Counted from the first letter of the stretch, positions 42,588 through 53,248 are shown. The stretch is 64,000 nt of DNA from Crossiella sp. SN42 (GCF_023897065.1 NZ_JAMHIV010000017.1:62001-126000), one strand, 5' to 3'. Program-made: numbers and translations. The notes: a model not told the origin generated them from the sequence alone.

Positions 42588-43383
42588 TCTCGGCGGCCAC
42601 CAGGTCCGGTTGCTGCAACGGGACCAGGTGGTCGGCCCGCTCGGCCAGCACGTGCCTGCCGTGCGGGAGGGCGGCGGCGAAGGCCCGGTGCGTCTCGATC
42701 AGCACCGGGCGGAACCTCTTCTCCGCCGGCCCGGTGCGGCCTGCCGAGATGACCGTGGTCGGCACCTGCGGCAGCCGCAGCGGCGGCAGCTCGGCCAGGC
42801 CGCCGGGCAGCGCGCGCACCTCGGCGGCGGCGGCCTTCAGGAAGCCGGGACTCAGCTCCTCCTCGGTGATCTCCCTGGCGATCTCCGGCGGGAAGTCGCG
42901 GTGCAACCGCCCGCGCAGCAACAGCTTCAACAGCCCGGTGCGGGCGATCAGCGCGCCGGTCCGGTAGCCCAGGCTGACCAGCCGGAACCGCTTGCCCTCG
43001 TGGTAGTGCGGCAGTTCCTCCTGCACCTGGTCCACCAGCACCAGCCCGGCCACCAGCTCCGGCCGCAGGTGCGCCACGTGCCGGACCACCACCCCGCCCA
43101 GGCTGTGCCCGACCAGCACCGCGCGCCGGATCCCGGCCGCGGCAAGCAGGTCGAGCAGGTCCTCGGTCATCCTGGACACCGTGCGCGGGCCCGGATCGGG
43201 GGTGCTGCGGCCCAGTCCGGCCCGGTCGTAGACCAGGGTGGCGGCCTGGACCTGTGGCTCCACCAGGGTCCAGCTGCCCCGGTTGGCGCCGATGCCGGAC
43301 TCGAAGACCACCACCGGTTCGCTCGAGCCACGGCGGATGAGGTGCAGACAACGGCCGTCGCGGGTGCGGATGTGTTGGGACAT
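42571..43383 (-). CDS. Alpha/beta hydrolase
   Basis: A 270-residue cytosolic hydrolase. It has the oxyanion strand VVVFESGIGANRGSW, DRAGLGRSTPDPG and the nucleophile elbow VGHSLGGVVVRH; the catalytic His is in RADHLVPLQQ near the C-terminus. Substrate unknown (ester or amide type). The ATG at 43383 is used; a GTG six codons upstream at 43401 is an alternative, as neither has a strong Shine-Dalgarno sequence. It is divergent from the methyltransferase gene. Confidence 0.82.
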   Translation of the reverse strand: MSQHIRTRDGRCLHLIRRGSSEPVVVFESGIGANRGSWTLVEPQVQAATLVYDRAGLGRSTPDPGPRTVSRMTEDLLDLLAAAGIRRAVLVGHSLGGVVVRHVAHLRPELVAGLVLVDQVQEELPHYHEGKRFRLVSLGYRTGALIARTGLLKLLLRGRLHRDFPPEIAREITEEELSPGFLKAAAAEVRALPGGLAELPPLRLPQVPTTVISAGRTGPAEKRFRPVLIETHRAFAAALPHGRHVLAERADHLVPLQQPDLVAAEINRLL

Positions 43384-43478
43384 CACGGTCGAGGTTTCCA
43401 CGTCCCGAGTGGATGAACCCGGCCAACACGCCGCCCGCGCCGCTTCCGGCGGCCAGTGGCCGGTGCTTCACTGCCCCG

Positions 43479-44345
43479 ATGGCCGACATTTCGGTGCAGC
43501 TGGGCGATGTCCAGGAAACCCTGCTCGCCACCCTGTACGCCCGCGCGGTGGAAACCGGCAAGAAGCGCGGCCTGCTGCGCGATGAGACCGCCGCCCGGAT
43601 GGTGGCCAGGATCGACTACGACTTCACCCGGTTCGGCCGCTCGCCGATGCTGCTCGGCTCGGTGCTGCGCACGCTGATCCTGGACGAGTGGGTGCGCGAG
43701 TTCCTCGACGCCAACCCCGGCGGCACCGTGGTGGAGATCGGCGCCGGCCTGAACACCCGGTTCGAGCGGCTGGACAACGGGCGGGTGCACTGGGTGGACC
43801 TGGACCTGCCGGACGCGATGGCGCTGCGCCGCCGGTTCTTCACCGAATGCGACCGGCGCAAGCTGGTCGGCGCCTCGGTGCTGGAGGAGGACTGGCCGGA
43901 TGCGGTCCGCGCGCTGCCCGGCCCGTACTTCTTCGTCGCCGAGGGCGTGCTGCTGTACTTCCCGCCCGCCCAGGTCCGGCTGGCCCTGGCCGGGCTGGCC
44001 AGGCACTTCCCCGGCGCGGGGCTGGCCTTTGACACCGCCGGCCGCTGGCTGGTGGACAACCAGGACGCGCCGGTGTTCGAGAAGAACGTGACCGCGAGTT
44101 TCCGCTGGTCCTGCGACGATCCCGCGGTGATCGGCGAGTGGGGGCTGGGCCTGCGGCACCGCGACTCCCGCACGCTGCTCCAGCTGCCCAAACGGCTGGC
44201 CCGCTCGCTGCCGCCACAGACCCGCGCCACCCTCGGCGTGGTGCGCGCCGCGCTGCGCAGCCGGGCCCGCGGGTACCAGGTCAGCCTGTTCGACCTGGAG
44301 CCGCACGTGCCCGAACCGGCCTCGCCCGCTGACCGGATCGGCTGA
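43479..44345 (+). CDS. Leucine-carboxyl-methyltransferase-like (PPM1 family) O-methyltransferase
   Basis: A 288-residue SAM-dependent methyltransferase. The PPM1/LCMT-type glycine motif is TVVEIGAGLNTRFERLD, followed by HWVDLDLPDAMALRR (acidic loop) and FFVAEGVLLYFPPAQVR. In bacteria this family often methylates carboxyl or hydroxyl groups of polyketide-type metabolites. The ATG at 43479 gives a product beginning MADISVQLGDVQETLLATLY, as in the family; an ATG at 43413 would add 22 residues without homology. No biosynthetic cluster surrounds it. Confidence 0.83.
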   Translation: MADISVQLGDVQETLLATLYARAVETGKKRGLLRDETAARMVARIDYDFTRFGRSPMLLGSVLRTLILDEWVREFLDANPGGTVVEIGAGLNTRFERLDNGRVHWVDLDLPDAMALRRRFFTECDRRKLVGASVLEEDWPDAVRALPGPYFFVAEGVLLYFPPAQVRLALAGLARHFPGAGLAFDTAGRWLVDNQDAPVFEKNVTASFRWSCDDPAVIGEWGLGLRHRDSRTLLQLPKRLARSLPPQTRATLGVVRAALRSRARGYQVSLFDLEPHVPEPASPADRIG

Positions 44346-44386
44346 CCGAACCGGACAGGACCCTTCGGCTCGGCGGCATACTCGGT

Positions 44387-44392
44387 TAGCGT
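44387..44392 (+). promoter_or_regulatory. -10 element TAGCGT of the amidohydrolase-kinase pair
   Basis: TAGCGT ends eight bases before the GTG start at 44401, again suggesting a leaderless message. Confidence 0.4.
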
Positions 44393-44400
44393 GTCCCGCC

Positions 44401-45621
44401 GTGGACATCGCGATCACCGGTGGATATGTGGTGCCCGTCGAGGGCGAGCCGATCGACGGCGGCACGGTGCTGATCTCCGACGGCAAGATCGTCGCGGTCG
44501 GCACCGAGGAGGCCGTGGACGTGCCAGAGGACGCGCAGGTGGTGGACGCCGCGGGCACCTGGGTGCTGCCGGGGTTCGTGGAGGGCCACGCGCACGTCGG
44601 CATCCACGAGGAGGCCGAGGGCTGGGCAGGCCAGGACACCAACGAGATGACCGACCCGAACGGGGCCAGGCTGCGCGCCATCGACGCGATCAACCCGGCC
44701 GACACCGGGTTCGCCGACGCGCTCTCCGGCGGGGTCACCACCGCGGTGGTCAAGCCGGGCTCGGGCAACCCGATCGGCGGCCAGACCGTGGCGCTGAAGT
44801 GCTGGGGCCGGACCGTGGACGAGATGGTCGTGGTCAACCCGGCCAGCGTGAAGAGCGCGCTCGGCGAGAACCCCAAGCGGGTCTACGGCGACCAGAAGAA
44901 GCTGCCCTCCACCAGGATGGGCGTGGCCGCGGTCATCAGGGACGCGTTCACCAAGGCCCAGGACTACCGGCGCAAGCGGGAGCACGCGGCGGCGGAGAAC
45001 AAGCCGTTCGACCGCGATCCCACGCTGGAGGTGCTGGTGCGGGTGCTCGACCGCGAGCTGCCCTGGGCCCAGCACAGCCACCGCGCCGATGACATCGCCA
45101 CCGCGCTGCGGCTGGCCGAGGAGTTCGGCTACCGGCTGGTCGTCCACCACGGCACCGAGGCGCACCTGATCGCCGACCTGCTCGCCGAGCGGGACATCCC
45201 GGTGATCATCGGCCCGCTGTTCACCGCCAGGTCCAAGGTGGAGCTGCGCCAGCGCTCGCTGCGCAACCCCGGGCTGCTGGCCAAGGCGGGCGTGCGGATC
45301 GCGCTGACCACCGACCACCCGGTGGTGCCCATCCACTTCCTGGTGCACCAGGCCACCCTCGCGGTCAAGGAGGGCCTGGACGAGCGCACCGCGCTGCGCT
45401 CGATCACGGTCAACCCGGCCAAGATGCTCGGCCTGGAAGACCGGATCGGCTCGCTCAAGCCCGGCGCGGACGCCGACGTGGTGCTCTGGTCGGGCGACCC
45501 GCTGGACGTGATGAGCCGCGCGCTGCGGGTGTTCGTGGACGGCCGCGAGGTTTACACCTTCGACGAGCACCGCGGCGAGGGCGTCGTGGCCAGTCCCTAC
45601 CGGCGAGGAGCCCGTTCATGA
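44401..45621 (+). CDS. Amidohydrolase (imidazolonepropionase-like)
   Basis: A 406-residue metal-dependent amidohydrolase. The TIM-barrel metal ligands are intact: HxH in PGFVEGHAHVGIHEE, a His in VVHHGTEAHLIADL and the Asp in IALTTDHPVVPIHF. The conserved end is SLKPGADADVVLWSGDPLDV. The SGGVTTAVVKPGSGNPIGGQ segment is typical of the imidazolonepropionase-related subgroup. The real substrate is unknown. The GTG at 44401 begins the strand MDIAITGGYVVP; the kinase start overlaps its stop (ATGA). Confidence 0.87.
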   Translation: MDIAITGGYVVPVEGEPIDGGTVLISDGKIVAVGTEEAVDVPEDAQVVDAAGTWVLPGFVEGHAHVGIHEEAEGWAGQDTNEMTDPNGARLRAIDAINPADTGFADALSGGVTTAVVKPGSGNPIGGQTVALKCWGRTVDEMVVVNPASVKSALGENPKRVYGDQKKLPSTRMGVAAVIRDAFTKAQDYRRKREHAAAENKPFDRDPTLEVLVRVLDRELPWAQHSHRADDIATALRLAEEFGYRLVVHHGTEAHLIADLLAERDIPVIIGPLFTARSKVELRQRSLRNPGLLAKAGVRIALTTDHPVVPIHFLVHQATLAVKEGLDERTALRSITVNPAKMLGLEDRIGSLKPGADADVVLWSGDPLDVMSRALRVFVDGREVYTFDEHRGEGVVASPYRRGARS

Positions 45622-46538
45622 TCATCGTTGGCGGCGAGGCCCTGGTCGACCTGGTCCCCGATCCGTCCACAATGGACGGTGAGCTGGGTCCGCTGCTGCC
45701 GCGCCTTGGCGGCGGCCCGTACAACGTGGCGGTCGCGCTGGGCAGGCTGGGCGTGGCCGCCGGGTTCGTCTCGCGGCTGTCCACCGACCAGTTCGGCGAC
45801 GCGCTGCTGGACCGGCTGGTCGCCTCGGGCGTGGACGTCTCCGGCGTGCAGCGCGGCCCGGAGCCCACCACGCTGGCCGTGGTCGGCCTGGCCGCGGACG
45901 GCTCGGCCCGCTACTCCTTCCACGTGGAGGGCACCGCGGACCGCCTGGTCGCCGACCCCGGCCCGCTGGCCCCGGCGGCCACCGCGCTGGCCCTGGGCAC
46001 GCTGTCGCTGGTGCTGGAGCCGGGTGCGAGCGCGTACGAGGCGATGATGCGCCGGGAGGCCGGGCGCGGGCTGTTCGTCTCGCTGGACCCCAACATCCGC
46101 GCCGGGCTGATCCCGGACCCGGACGCCTACCGGGCCAGGTTCCGCAGCTGGCTGCCGCAGGTGACCCTGCTCAAGCTGTCCGTGGAGGACGCGGACTGGC
46201 TCGGCGCGGACGTGCCCGGCTGGCTCGGCCAGGGACCGGCCGCGGTGCTGCTCACCCACGGCGGGGACGGCCTTGAGGTGCGCACCGTGGCCGGGCTGTC
46301 CGTGCGGGTCCCGGCCACCGAGGTGGACGTGGTGGACACCATCGGCGCGGGCGACACCGTGCACGCCGCCCTGCTCGGCTGGCTGGCCCGGCAGGACGCG
46401 CTGTCCAGGGACGCTCTGGGCGCGCTGACCGAGCGGCAGTGGACGGCCGCGCTGGAATTCGCCGGGCGGGCCGCCGCGCTCACCTGTTCCAGGGCCGGGG
46501 CCGAACCGCCGTATGCGGCAGAACTCCAGAGTCCTTAA
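45618..46538 (+). CDS. PfkB family sugar kinase (fructokinase-like)
   Basis: A 306-residue ribokinase-fold kinase. It has the N-terminal substrate motif LVDLVPDPSTMDGELGPLLP, GGPYNVAVALGRLG and the ATP/anion-hole signature DTIGAGDTVHAALLGWLA with catalytic Asp. It phosphorylates a sugar or sugar-like alcohol with ATP; fructose is likely but unproven. It is translationally coupled to the amidohydrolase. The STMD stretch encodes a variant of the dispersed palindrome (45665-45677). Confidence 0.85.
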   Translation: MIIVGGEALVDLVPDPSTMDGELGPLLPRLGGGPYNVAVALGRLGVAAGFVSRLSTDQFGDALLDRLVASGVDVSGVQRGPEPTTLAVVGLAADGSARYSFHVEGTADRLVADPGPLAPAATALALGTLSLVLEPGASAYEAMMRREAGRGLFVSLDPNIRAGLIPDPDAYRARFRSWLPQVTLLKLSVEDADWLGADVPGWLGQGPAAVLLTHGGDGLEVRTVAGLSVRVPATEVDVVDTIGAGDTVHAALLGWLARQDALSRDALGALTERQWTAALEFAGRAAALTCSRAGAEPPYAAELQSP

Positions 46539-46998
46539 TTCCCGGCGTTTTCCACCCGGCAAATAAATCGATATTTCCGGGTGCTGGATCGGCCCCGATC
46601 AAGAATCACCGTGGGTAGCCGGGCAGCACGCTGCGCCCGAGTGGTCCAGTCCACTAGGTGACCCTGGTTACCCATCGGTACCGCGCTACCCCGATGACGA
46701 TCTTGATCGATGCATCTGGCACTGTAGTGGACGTCACGTACCCCGCTGGCCTGCGTGGATCTGGTCTTGATCGATCGGATTCCCTAGGTTGGAACCCACG
46801 GGTGCCACTCAGGTAACCGGACGGGCGTTATGTGATACCTGTCCCAGATGAGCCGCTGGGCCACTCACGCGGCTGCGCTGGGATGTAACGCCCACTAGCG
46901 TGACAACCGACAGGACCCCAACGAGGCGGTTGCTGCGGGTGGTGGCAAACCCACCCCGCGCGCGTGAAGCGCCTCGCCTTAGCGTGAGAGGGACTCGC
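46539..46998. promoter_or_regulatory. 460-bp gltA upstream region with three copies of TCTTGATCG
   Basis: The longest non-coding stretch of the window and less GC-rich than its surroundings. It holds TCTTGATCG at 46701-46709 and 46765-46773, and its complement CGATCAAGA at 46596-46604. TAGCGT at 46896-46901 is a plausible -10 and would give gltA a leader of about 90 nt. No ORF with coding character is seen in it. Confidence 0.5.
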
Positions 46999-48330
<1,332 letters not shown>

Positions 48331-48340
48331 GGCGTCCGAC

Positions 48341-48400
48341 CCCACCGAAGCGGCCCCGGTTCGCATCCCCTGTGGATGTGCCGGGGCGCTTTGCGGTGGG
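48341..48400 (+). terminator. Terminator after gltA
   Basis: The stem CCCACCGAAGCGGCCCCGG (48341-48359) pairs with CCGGGGCGCTTTGCGGTGGG (48381-48400) with small bulges. It ends immediately before the -10 of the photolyase gene. Confidence 0.75.
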
Positions 48401-48406
48401 TACCTT
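48401..48406 (+). promoter_or_regulatory. -10 element TACCTT of the photolyase gene
   Basis: TACCTT ends six bases before the GTG at 48413. With no room for a leader, the message is probably leaderless. Confidence 0.5.
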
Positions 48407-48412
48407 CCCGGT

Positions 48413-49747
48413 GTGACGGCTGTGCTGTGGTTCCGGCGGGACCTGAGACTCGGCGACCACGCGGCCCTGCTGGCCGCCGCGCAGCGGAGTCGGGACGTAC
48501 TCGCGGTGTTCGTGCTGGACGAGGCCCTGCTCAAGCCATCCGGACCGGTCCGCCGGACCTTCCTCTACCGCAGCCTGCGCGCGCTGGAGGAGCAGTTGGA
48601 CGGCCGCCTGCTGGTGCTGCGCGGCGACCCGGCGGCCGAGCTGCGCAAGGCCGCCGCGCAGGTGGGCGCGGACAGCGTGCACATCTCCGCGGACGCCGGC
48701 CCGTACGGCCGGGAGCGGGACGAGCGAGTGGCAAAAACGTTGGCGGGCAACGGGATCGAGCTGGTCCGCACCGGCTCGCCGTACGCGGTCACGCCCGGCC
48801 GGGTGCGCAAGGGCGACGGCACCCCGTTCAAGGTGTTCACCCCGTTCCGCCGGGCCTGGGCCGAACACGGCTGGCGGCCGCCCGCGGACACCGATGCGTC
48901 CACAGTGGACTGGATCACCGCGAAGGGCGGCGTGCGCGTCCCGGCGGATGAGGACCTGGGCGAGATCTCCCTGCCCGCGGCGGGGGAGCGGGCCGCGACC
49001 GAGGCCTGGGAGTCCTTTGTGGACGAGAGGGTGGCGGACTACGCGGACCGGCGGGACCGGCCCGCGGTGGACGGCACCAGCCGGATGTCGGCCTACCTGC
49101 GCTGGGGCCAGCTGCACCCGCGCACCCTGCTCGCCGACCTGGCCCGGCACACCGGCCAGGGCGCGGAGACCTACCGCAGCGAGCTGGCCTGGCGGGAGTT
49201 CTACGCCGACGTGCTGTGGCACCGGCCGGAGACCGCGCGGCAGAACTACGACCGCCGCTTCGACCAGATCGACCACGACACCGACGACGAGCTGTTCGCG
49301 GCCTGGTGCGCGGGCCGGACCGGGTTCCCGATCGTGGACGCCGGCATGCGGCAGTTGCTGGCCGAGGGCTGGATGCACAACCGGGTCCGCATGATCACCG
49401 CCAGCTTCCTGGTCAAGGACCTGCACCAGCCCTGGTGGCGCGGGGCACGGCACTTCATGCGCCACCTGGTGGACGGCGACCTGGCCTCCAACCAGCACGG
49501 CTGGCAGTGGACCGCGGGCTGCGGCACGGACGCGGCACCGTACTTCCGGGTGTTCAACCCGACCACCCAGGGCGAGAAGTTCGACCCGGACGGCGACTAC
49601 GTGCGCCGGTACGTGCCGGAACTCCGTGGCGTGCCGGGGAAAGGCGTGCACAAGCCGGTCGGCGTGCCCGGCTACCCGGAGCCGATCGTGGACCACAAGC
49701 ACGAGCGCGAGGTCGCCCTGGCCCGTTACGGGGCCACCAGGGGCTAA
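48413..49747 (+). CDS. phr: Deoxyribodipyrimidine photolyase
   Basis: A 444-residue flavoprotein that uses blue light to split cyclobutane pyrimidine dimers. The N-terminal antenna domain starts VLWFRRDLRLGDHAALLAAA. The FAD-binding C-terminal domain has TSRMSAYLRWGQLHPRTLL, WREFYADVLWHRPE, GFPIVDAGMRQLLAEGWMHN and NQHGWQWTAGCGTDAAPYFR, the class I CPD photolyase signatures including the tryptophan electron-transfer region. A single gene just after the gltA terminator. Confidence 0.95.
   Translation: MTAVLWFRRDLRLGDHAALLAAAQRSRDVLAVFVLDEALLKPSGPVRRTFLYRSLRALEEQLDGRLLVLRGDPAAELRKAAAQVGADSVHISADAGPYGRERDERVAKTLAGNGIELVRTGSPYAVTPGRVRKGDGTPFKVFTPFRRAWAEHGWRPPADTDASTVDWITAKGGVRVPADEDLGEISLPAAGERAATEAWESFVDERVADYADRRDRPAVDGTSRMSAYLRWGQLHPRTLLADLARHTGQGAETYRSELAWREFYADVLWHRPETARQNYDRRFDQIDHDTDDELFAAWCAGRTGFPIVDAGMRQLLAEGWMHNRVRMITASFLVKDLHQPWWRGARHFMRHLVDGDLASNQHGWQWTAGCGTDAAPYFRVFNPTTQGEKFDPDGDYVRRYVPELRGVPGKGVHKPVGVPGYPEPIVDHKHEREVALARYGATRG
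48898..48910. repeat. Dispersed 13-bp palindrome, copy 6
   Basis: Exact copy in phr, read as Ser-Thr-Val-Asp. Confidence 0.85.
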
Positions 49748-51120
49748 GCGCCGGGACAGCTTCCCGAGCTGGGCTGCCCGGTGCGGAAGAAGGCCACCGC
49801 CTTGGCCGCGCAGGGGATCGAGGACAGCGAGCCGTGGTGGTCGTCCTGCACGGTCAGCAGCCCGCCGCCGATCCGCTCCCGCAGCTGCTCGGCCCAGCCG
49901 TACGGGGTGACCGGCTCGTAGCGGTGCCCGACCAGCTGCAACGGGCTTTCGCCCGCCCGGAAGTCCCACGGCCGCACCGGCGGCGTCCAGCCCGCGCAGG
50001 TGCCGTCCCAGGTGCCGGGGAAGGCAATCAGCGGGTGCTTGCGGATGCGTTCCTGGCGCAGGCGGTAGATCGTCTCGAAGTCGCGGGCGCTGGTGGATCC
50101 GTTGCACAGCACCGCGGTCTGCTGGAAGGTGTTGCCCCCGGTGGGCGTGGTCTGCCAGCCCAGCGTCCCGGCCCGCTCCGCGCCACCGCCCTGCCGCAGC
50201 GCGACCAGCGCCTTGGCCGCCTGCGGCCAGTCCCGGCGCGGCCCGGCGATGTGGTGCAGCACGTCCTCGCCGTGCTTGCCGCGCAGCTCCTGGAACACGG
50301 TCAGCACCGCGGCCTGGGTGCGCCCGAAGTGGTGCTCCGCGTCCCGCTCGGCCATCCAGCTCGCGAAGTCCTTCGCGCTCTGCTCGCCCGCCGCCACCTG
50401 ACCATCGTCCATTGTGGACAGACTCAGGGCAGGCGTCATGACCGAGTCCAGCAGCATCCGGTCCACGTGCCGGTCGAACTGGCTGCGGTAGCTCGCGCCC
50501 AGCGCGGTGCCCCAGGACACCCCGTAGAAGCCGATCTTCCGCTCGCCCAGCGCGATCCGGATCCGGTCCACGTCCCTGGCGATGTTCTGGGTGGTCAGCT
50601 GCGCCACGAACTCCGGGTCCAGCGCCGTGCAGCGCTGGTTGACCTTGGCAGTGCGCTCGAAGACGAACCTGGCCTTCTCCTCCTCGGACCGGCCGGGCGG
50701 CGGTTCCTCGGTGTCGCCGGGCTCGCGCGGGCAGGCCACCTCCGCGCTGTACTGCACCCCGCGCGGGTCGAAGCCGATCAGGTCGTGCTCCCGGCCGAGC
50801 CCGGCCGCCTTGCTCTCGCTGATCCGGCCCGGCATCTCGATCCCGGCCTGACCCGGCCCGCCGGGGTTGAACACCACCACACCGCGGCGGCGGCCCGGAT
50901 CGGTGGCCTTGATCCGGGACACCGCGATGCCGATGGTCCGCCCGTCCGGTTTCGCGTAGTCCACCGGCACGGTGACCATCGCGCACTCGGTCCGGTCGTC
51001 CTCCGGTGACCAGTCCTTGGCGAGGTCCCTGCACAGCTTCCAGTCCACAGTGGACTCCGCAAGGGCGACGGGAGCCGTGCCGAGCATGGCCGTGGTCAAC
51101 GCCAAGATCAGGAAACGCAC
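49744..51120 (-). CDS. Secreted alpha/beta hydrolase, tripeptidyl-aminopeptidase (TAP) type
   Basis: A 458-residue exported hydrolase. The signal peptide VRFLILALTTAMLGTAPVALA (about 1-21) is followed by VVVFNPGGPGQAGIEMP (oxyanion region), DLIGFDPRGVQYSAEV and the nucleophile elbow GFYGVSWGTALGASYRS. The TAP-like C-terminal domain carries the Asp and His (VQDDHHGSLSSIPCAAK). The family cleaves N-terminal peptides or esters outside the cell. The GTG at 51120 gives a proper signal peptide. Two palindrome-family sites lie inside the gene. It follows the NatAB genes on the same strand by 14 bp and may be co-transcribed. Confidence 0.87.
   Translation of the reverse strand: MRFLILALTTAMLGTAPVALAESTVDWKLCRDLAKDWSPEDDRTECAMVTVPVDYAKPDGRTIGIAVSRIKATDPGRRRGVVVFNPGGPGQAGIEMPGRISESKAAGLGREHDLIGFDPRGVQYSAEVACPREPGDTEEPPPGRSEEEKARFVFERTAKVNQRCTALDPEFVAQLTTQNIARDVDRIRIALGERKIGFYGVSWGTALGASYRSQFDRHVDRMLLDSVMTPALSLSTMDDGQVAAGEQSAKDFASWMAERDAEHHFGRTQAAVLTVFQELRGKHGEDVLHHIAGPRRDWPQAAKALVALRQGGGAERAGTLGWQTTPTGGNTFQQTAVLCNGSTSARDFETIYRLRQERIRKHPLIAFPGTWDGTCAGWTPPVRPWDFRAGESPLQLVGHRYEPVTPYGWAEQLRERIGGGLLTVQDDHHGSLSSIPCAAKAVAFFRTGQPSSGSCPGA
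51043..51055. repeat. Dispersed 13-bp palindrome, copy 7
   Basis: Exact copy just after the signal-peptide codons of the TAP-like hydrolase; a weaker relative lies at 51123, immediately before the start codon. Confidence 0.8.
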
Positions 51121-51134
51121 CAGTCCATTGTGGC

Positions 51135-52340
51135 CTACTTGGCCCCGAGCGCGTCCCGCAGCTTCACCCGGCCGCCCGTGCGCAGCACCGCGTTGGAGTA
51201 GATCCGCCCGGCCAGCCGGATGAAGGCGAACATCCCGGCCACGGTGAGCACCACCGACACCACGATCTCCCAGGCGGGCGCCACTCCCATCGCGATCCGG
51301 GCGGGCATGATGATCGGTCCGAACGGCGGGATCATGGACAGCACCTCCAGGATCCGGTTGCCCGGATCGCGGGGCAGCATCAGGAAGGTCAGCACCGCGG
51401 GCAGGATCGCGGCGAACATCACCGGCTGCACCACCGAGCTGACCTCCTCCTGCCGGGCGACCAGCGCGGCGGAGGCGGCGAACAGGGTGCCGAAGGTGAA
51501 GAACCCGGCCAGGTACCACAGCACCCCGGTGACCAGGGTGCCGGTGATCTGCCCGCCGGGCAGGGTGAGCTGGTCGGTGGCGGTGGCCGCGGTGAGCGCC
51601 ACCGCGGTGATCACGCTGACCTGCAACAGGCCCGCGATGCCGATCCCGGCGACCTTGCCGGCCAGCAGCTGCCACGGCCGCACCGAGGACAGCAGCAGCT
51701 CGACCACCCGGCTGGACTTCTCCTCCACCACGCCCTGCGCCACCGCCATGCCGAAGATCATCAGCGACATGTAGAGCAGCGCGGTGAGCCCGATCGCGAT
51801 GCCAAGGCGCTGCCCGCGCTCGGGATCCGCGGGCTCCAGCTTGTCCACGTGCACCCTGGCCTCGGCCAGCGTGCGGCGCACCTGCACCGGGTCGTCCACC
51901 CCGCCCTTGGCGAGTTCGGCCTCCAGGGCCTGCTGGCGGACCACCTCGTCCAGGCTGCCGCGCACCGCGTCGTCGAGGTCCTTCTTCACCAGCACCCGCA
52001 GCGAGCCCGGCGCGCCGCTGACCAGCACGTCGATCTTGTCGTCCTTGAGCTGCGCCTCGCCGTCGGCGGCGTCGGGCACCTCGGTGGTCTCCACCTGCTC
52101 GCCGAAGCCCTTGGCGGTGGTCTTGAGCTGCTCGGCCACCGCGCTGGCCTGCCCGGTCAGCCCGACCGTGGTCTTGGCGCCGCTCTGGCTGATGAAGTAG
52201 ATCAGCCCGACGTAGGCGGCGATGATCGCGATGATCACCACGGTGCTGATCACGAAGGACTTGGAGCGCACCCGGGTGTTCAGCTCGCGGCGGGCCACCA
52301 GCCACACCGCGCGGGCCGGGGTCAGGGGGCTGCTGCTCAT
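51135..52340 (-). CDS. ABC-2 type permease (NatB-like)
   Basis: A 401-residue membrane protein. One helix near the N-terminus (about 27-50), a large extracytoplasmic domain (about 55-180) and five or six helices after that make the NatB/ABC2_membrane_3 layout. Motifs include RRELNTRVRSKSFVISTVVI and VVEEKSSRVVELLLSSVRPW. These transporters export sodium or other small ions and drugs. The ATG at 52340 overlaps the ATPase stop (ATGA). Confidence 0.87.
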   Translation of the reverse strand: MSSSPLTPARAVWLVARRELNTRVRSKSFVISTVVIIAIIAAYVGLIYFISQSGAKTTVGLTGQASAVAEQLKTTAKGFGEQVETTEVPDAADGEAQLKDDKIDVLVSGAPGSLRVLVKKDLDDAVRGSLDEVVRQQALEAELAKGGVDDPVQVRRTLAEARVHVDKLEPADPERGQRLGIAIGLTALLYMSLMIFGMAVAQGVVEEKSSRVVELLLSSVRPWQLLAGKVAGIGIAGLLQVSVITAVALTAATATDQLTLPGGQITGTLVTGVLWYLAGFFTFGTLFAASAALVARQEEVSSVVQPVMFAAILPAVLTFLMLPRDPGNRILEVLSMIPPFGPIIMPARIAMGVAPAWEIVVSVVLTVAGMFAFIRLAGRIYSNAVLRTGGRVKLRDALGAK

Positions 52341-53248
52341 GCCGGGGATCCCTCGGTGACGACGTTGCGGAACAGTTCGGTCAGCGTCGGGCGGTGCGGC
52401 GCGAACTCGCGCACCTCGCCGGTGCGCATGGCCGCGGCCAGCACGCTCTGGCTGTCCGTGCCGGGCGCCAGCTCGATGAGGAACCGGGACCCGTCCACGC
52501 TCAGCTCGGTGACCCCGGCCTGGTTCCTGGCCCAGTCCGAGGGCGCGTAGGGCAGGTCGAGCAGGTAGCGGTCGCTGCCGCCGGTGCGCAGCTCGGCGAC
52601 CTTGCCGCTGACCACCATCTGTCCACTTCGGATGATCCCGACCCGGTCGCACAGCCGCTCCACCAGGTCGAGCTGGTGACTGGAGAACATCACCGGCACC
52701 CCGGCGTCGGCCTGCTCCCGCAGCACCTCGCTCATCACGTCCACCGCCACCGGGTCCAGCCCGGAGAACGGCTCGTCCAGCACCAGCACCTCGGGCTCGT
52801 GCACCAGCGCCGCGGCCAGCTGCACCCGCTGCTGGTTGCCCAGGCTGAGCTTCTGGACCTCCTCGTCCTTGCGCTGCCCCAGCCCCAGCCGCTCGGTCCA
52901 GGTGTCAGCGGCCCTGCGCGCGGCCCTGGCCGACATCCCGTGCAGCTCGGCCAGGTAGACCAGCTGCTCGGTCACCTTCATCTTCGGGTACAGGCCGCGT
53001 TCCTCCGGCATGTACCCGATGTGCCTGCGGGTCTCGAAGTCCACCGCGCGGCCGTTCCAGCGCACCTCGCCGGAGTCGGCGGCCAGCACGCCCAGCGCGA
53101 TCCGCATGGTGGTGGTCTTGCCCGCGCCGTTGCTGCCGACGAAGCCGAACAGCTCACCGGCCCGGATCGAGAAGGTCATCTCCCGCAGGGCGACGACCTC
53201 GCCATAGCGCTTGGAGATCCGATCGATCTCCAGCACTGCCTCAGCCAC
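52337..53248 (-). CDS. ABC transporter ATPase (NatA-like)
   Basis: A 303-residue ABC ATPase with Walker A GSNGAGKTTTMRIALGVL, signature LSLGNQQRVQLAAALVHEPE, Walker B VLVLDEPFSGLDPVAVD and switch His MFSSHQLDLVERL. A C-terminal DUF4162-type domain (about 215-303) is present. This combination matches NatA. GAGAGGAAA precedes the GTG start. It forms one unit with the permease. Confidence 0.88.
   Translation of the reverse strand: MAEAVLEIDRISKRYGEVVALREMTFSIRAGELFGFVGSNGAGKTTTMRIALGVLAADSGEVRWNGRAVDFETRRHIGYMPEERGLYPKMKVTEQLVYLAELHGMSARAARRAADTWTERLGLGQRKDEEVQKLSLGNQQRVQLAAALVHEPEVLVLDEPFSGLDPVAVDVMSEVLREQADAGVPVMFSSHQLDLVERLCDRVGIIRSGQMVVSGKVAELRTGGSDRYLLDLPYAPSDWARNQAGVTELSVDGSRFLIELAPGTDSQSVLAAAMRTGEVREFAPHRPTLTELFRNVVTEGSPA

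Noticed and set aside
46900-46998. 33-codon N-terminal extension of citrate synthase from a GTG at 46900
   Set aside because: The GTG overlaps a likely -10 (TAGCGT), the extension is basic and unlike citrate synthase, and the ATG at 46999 has a good Shine-Dalgarno sequence.
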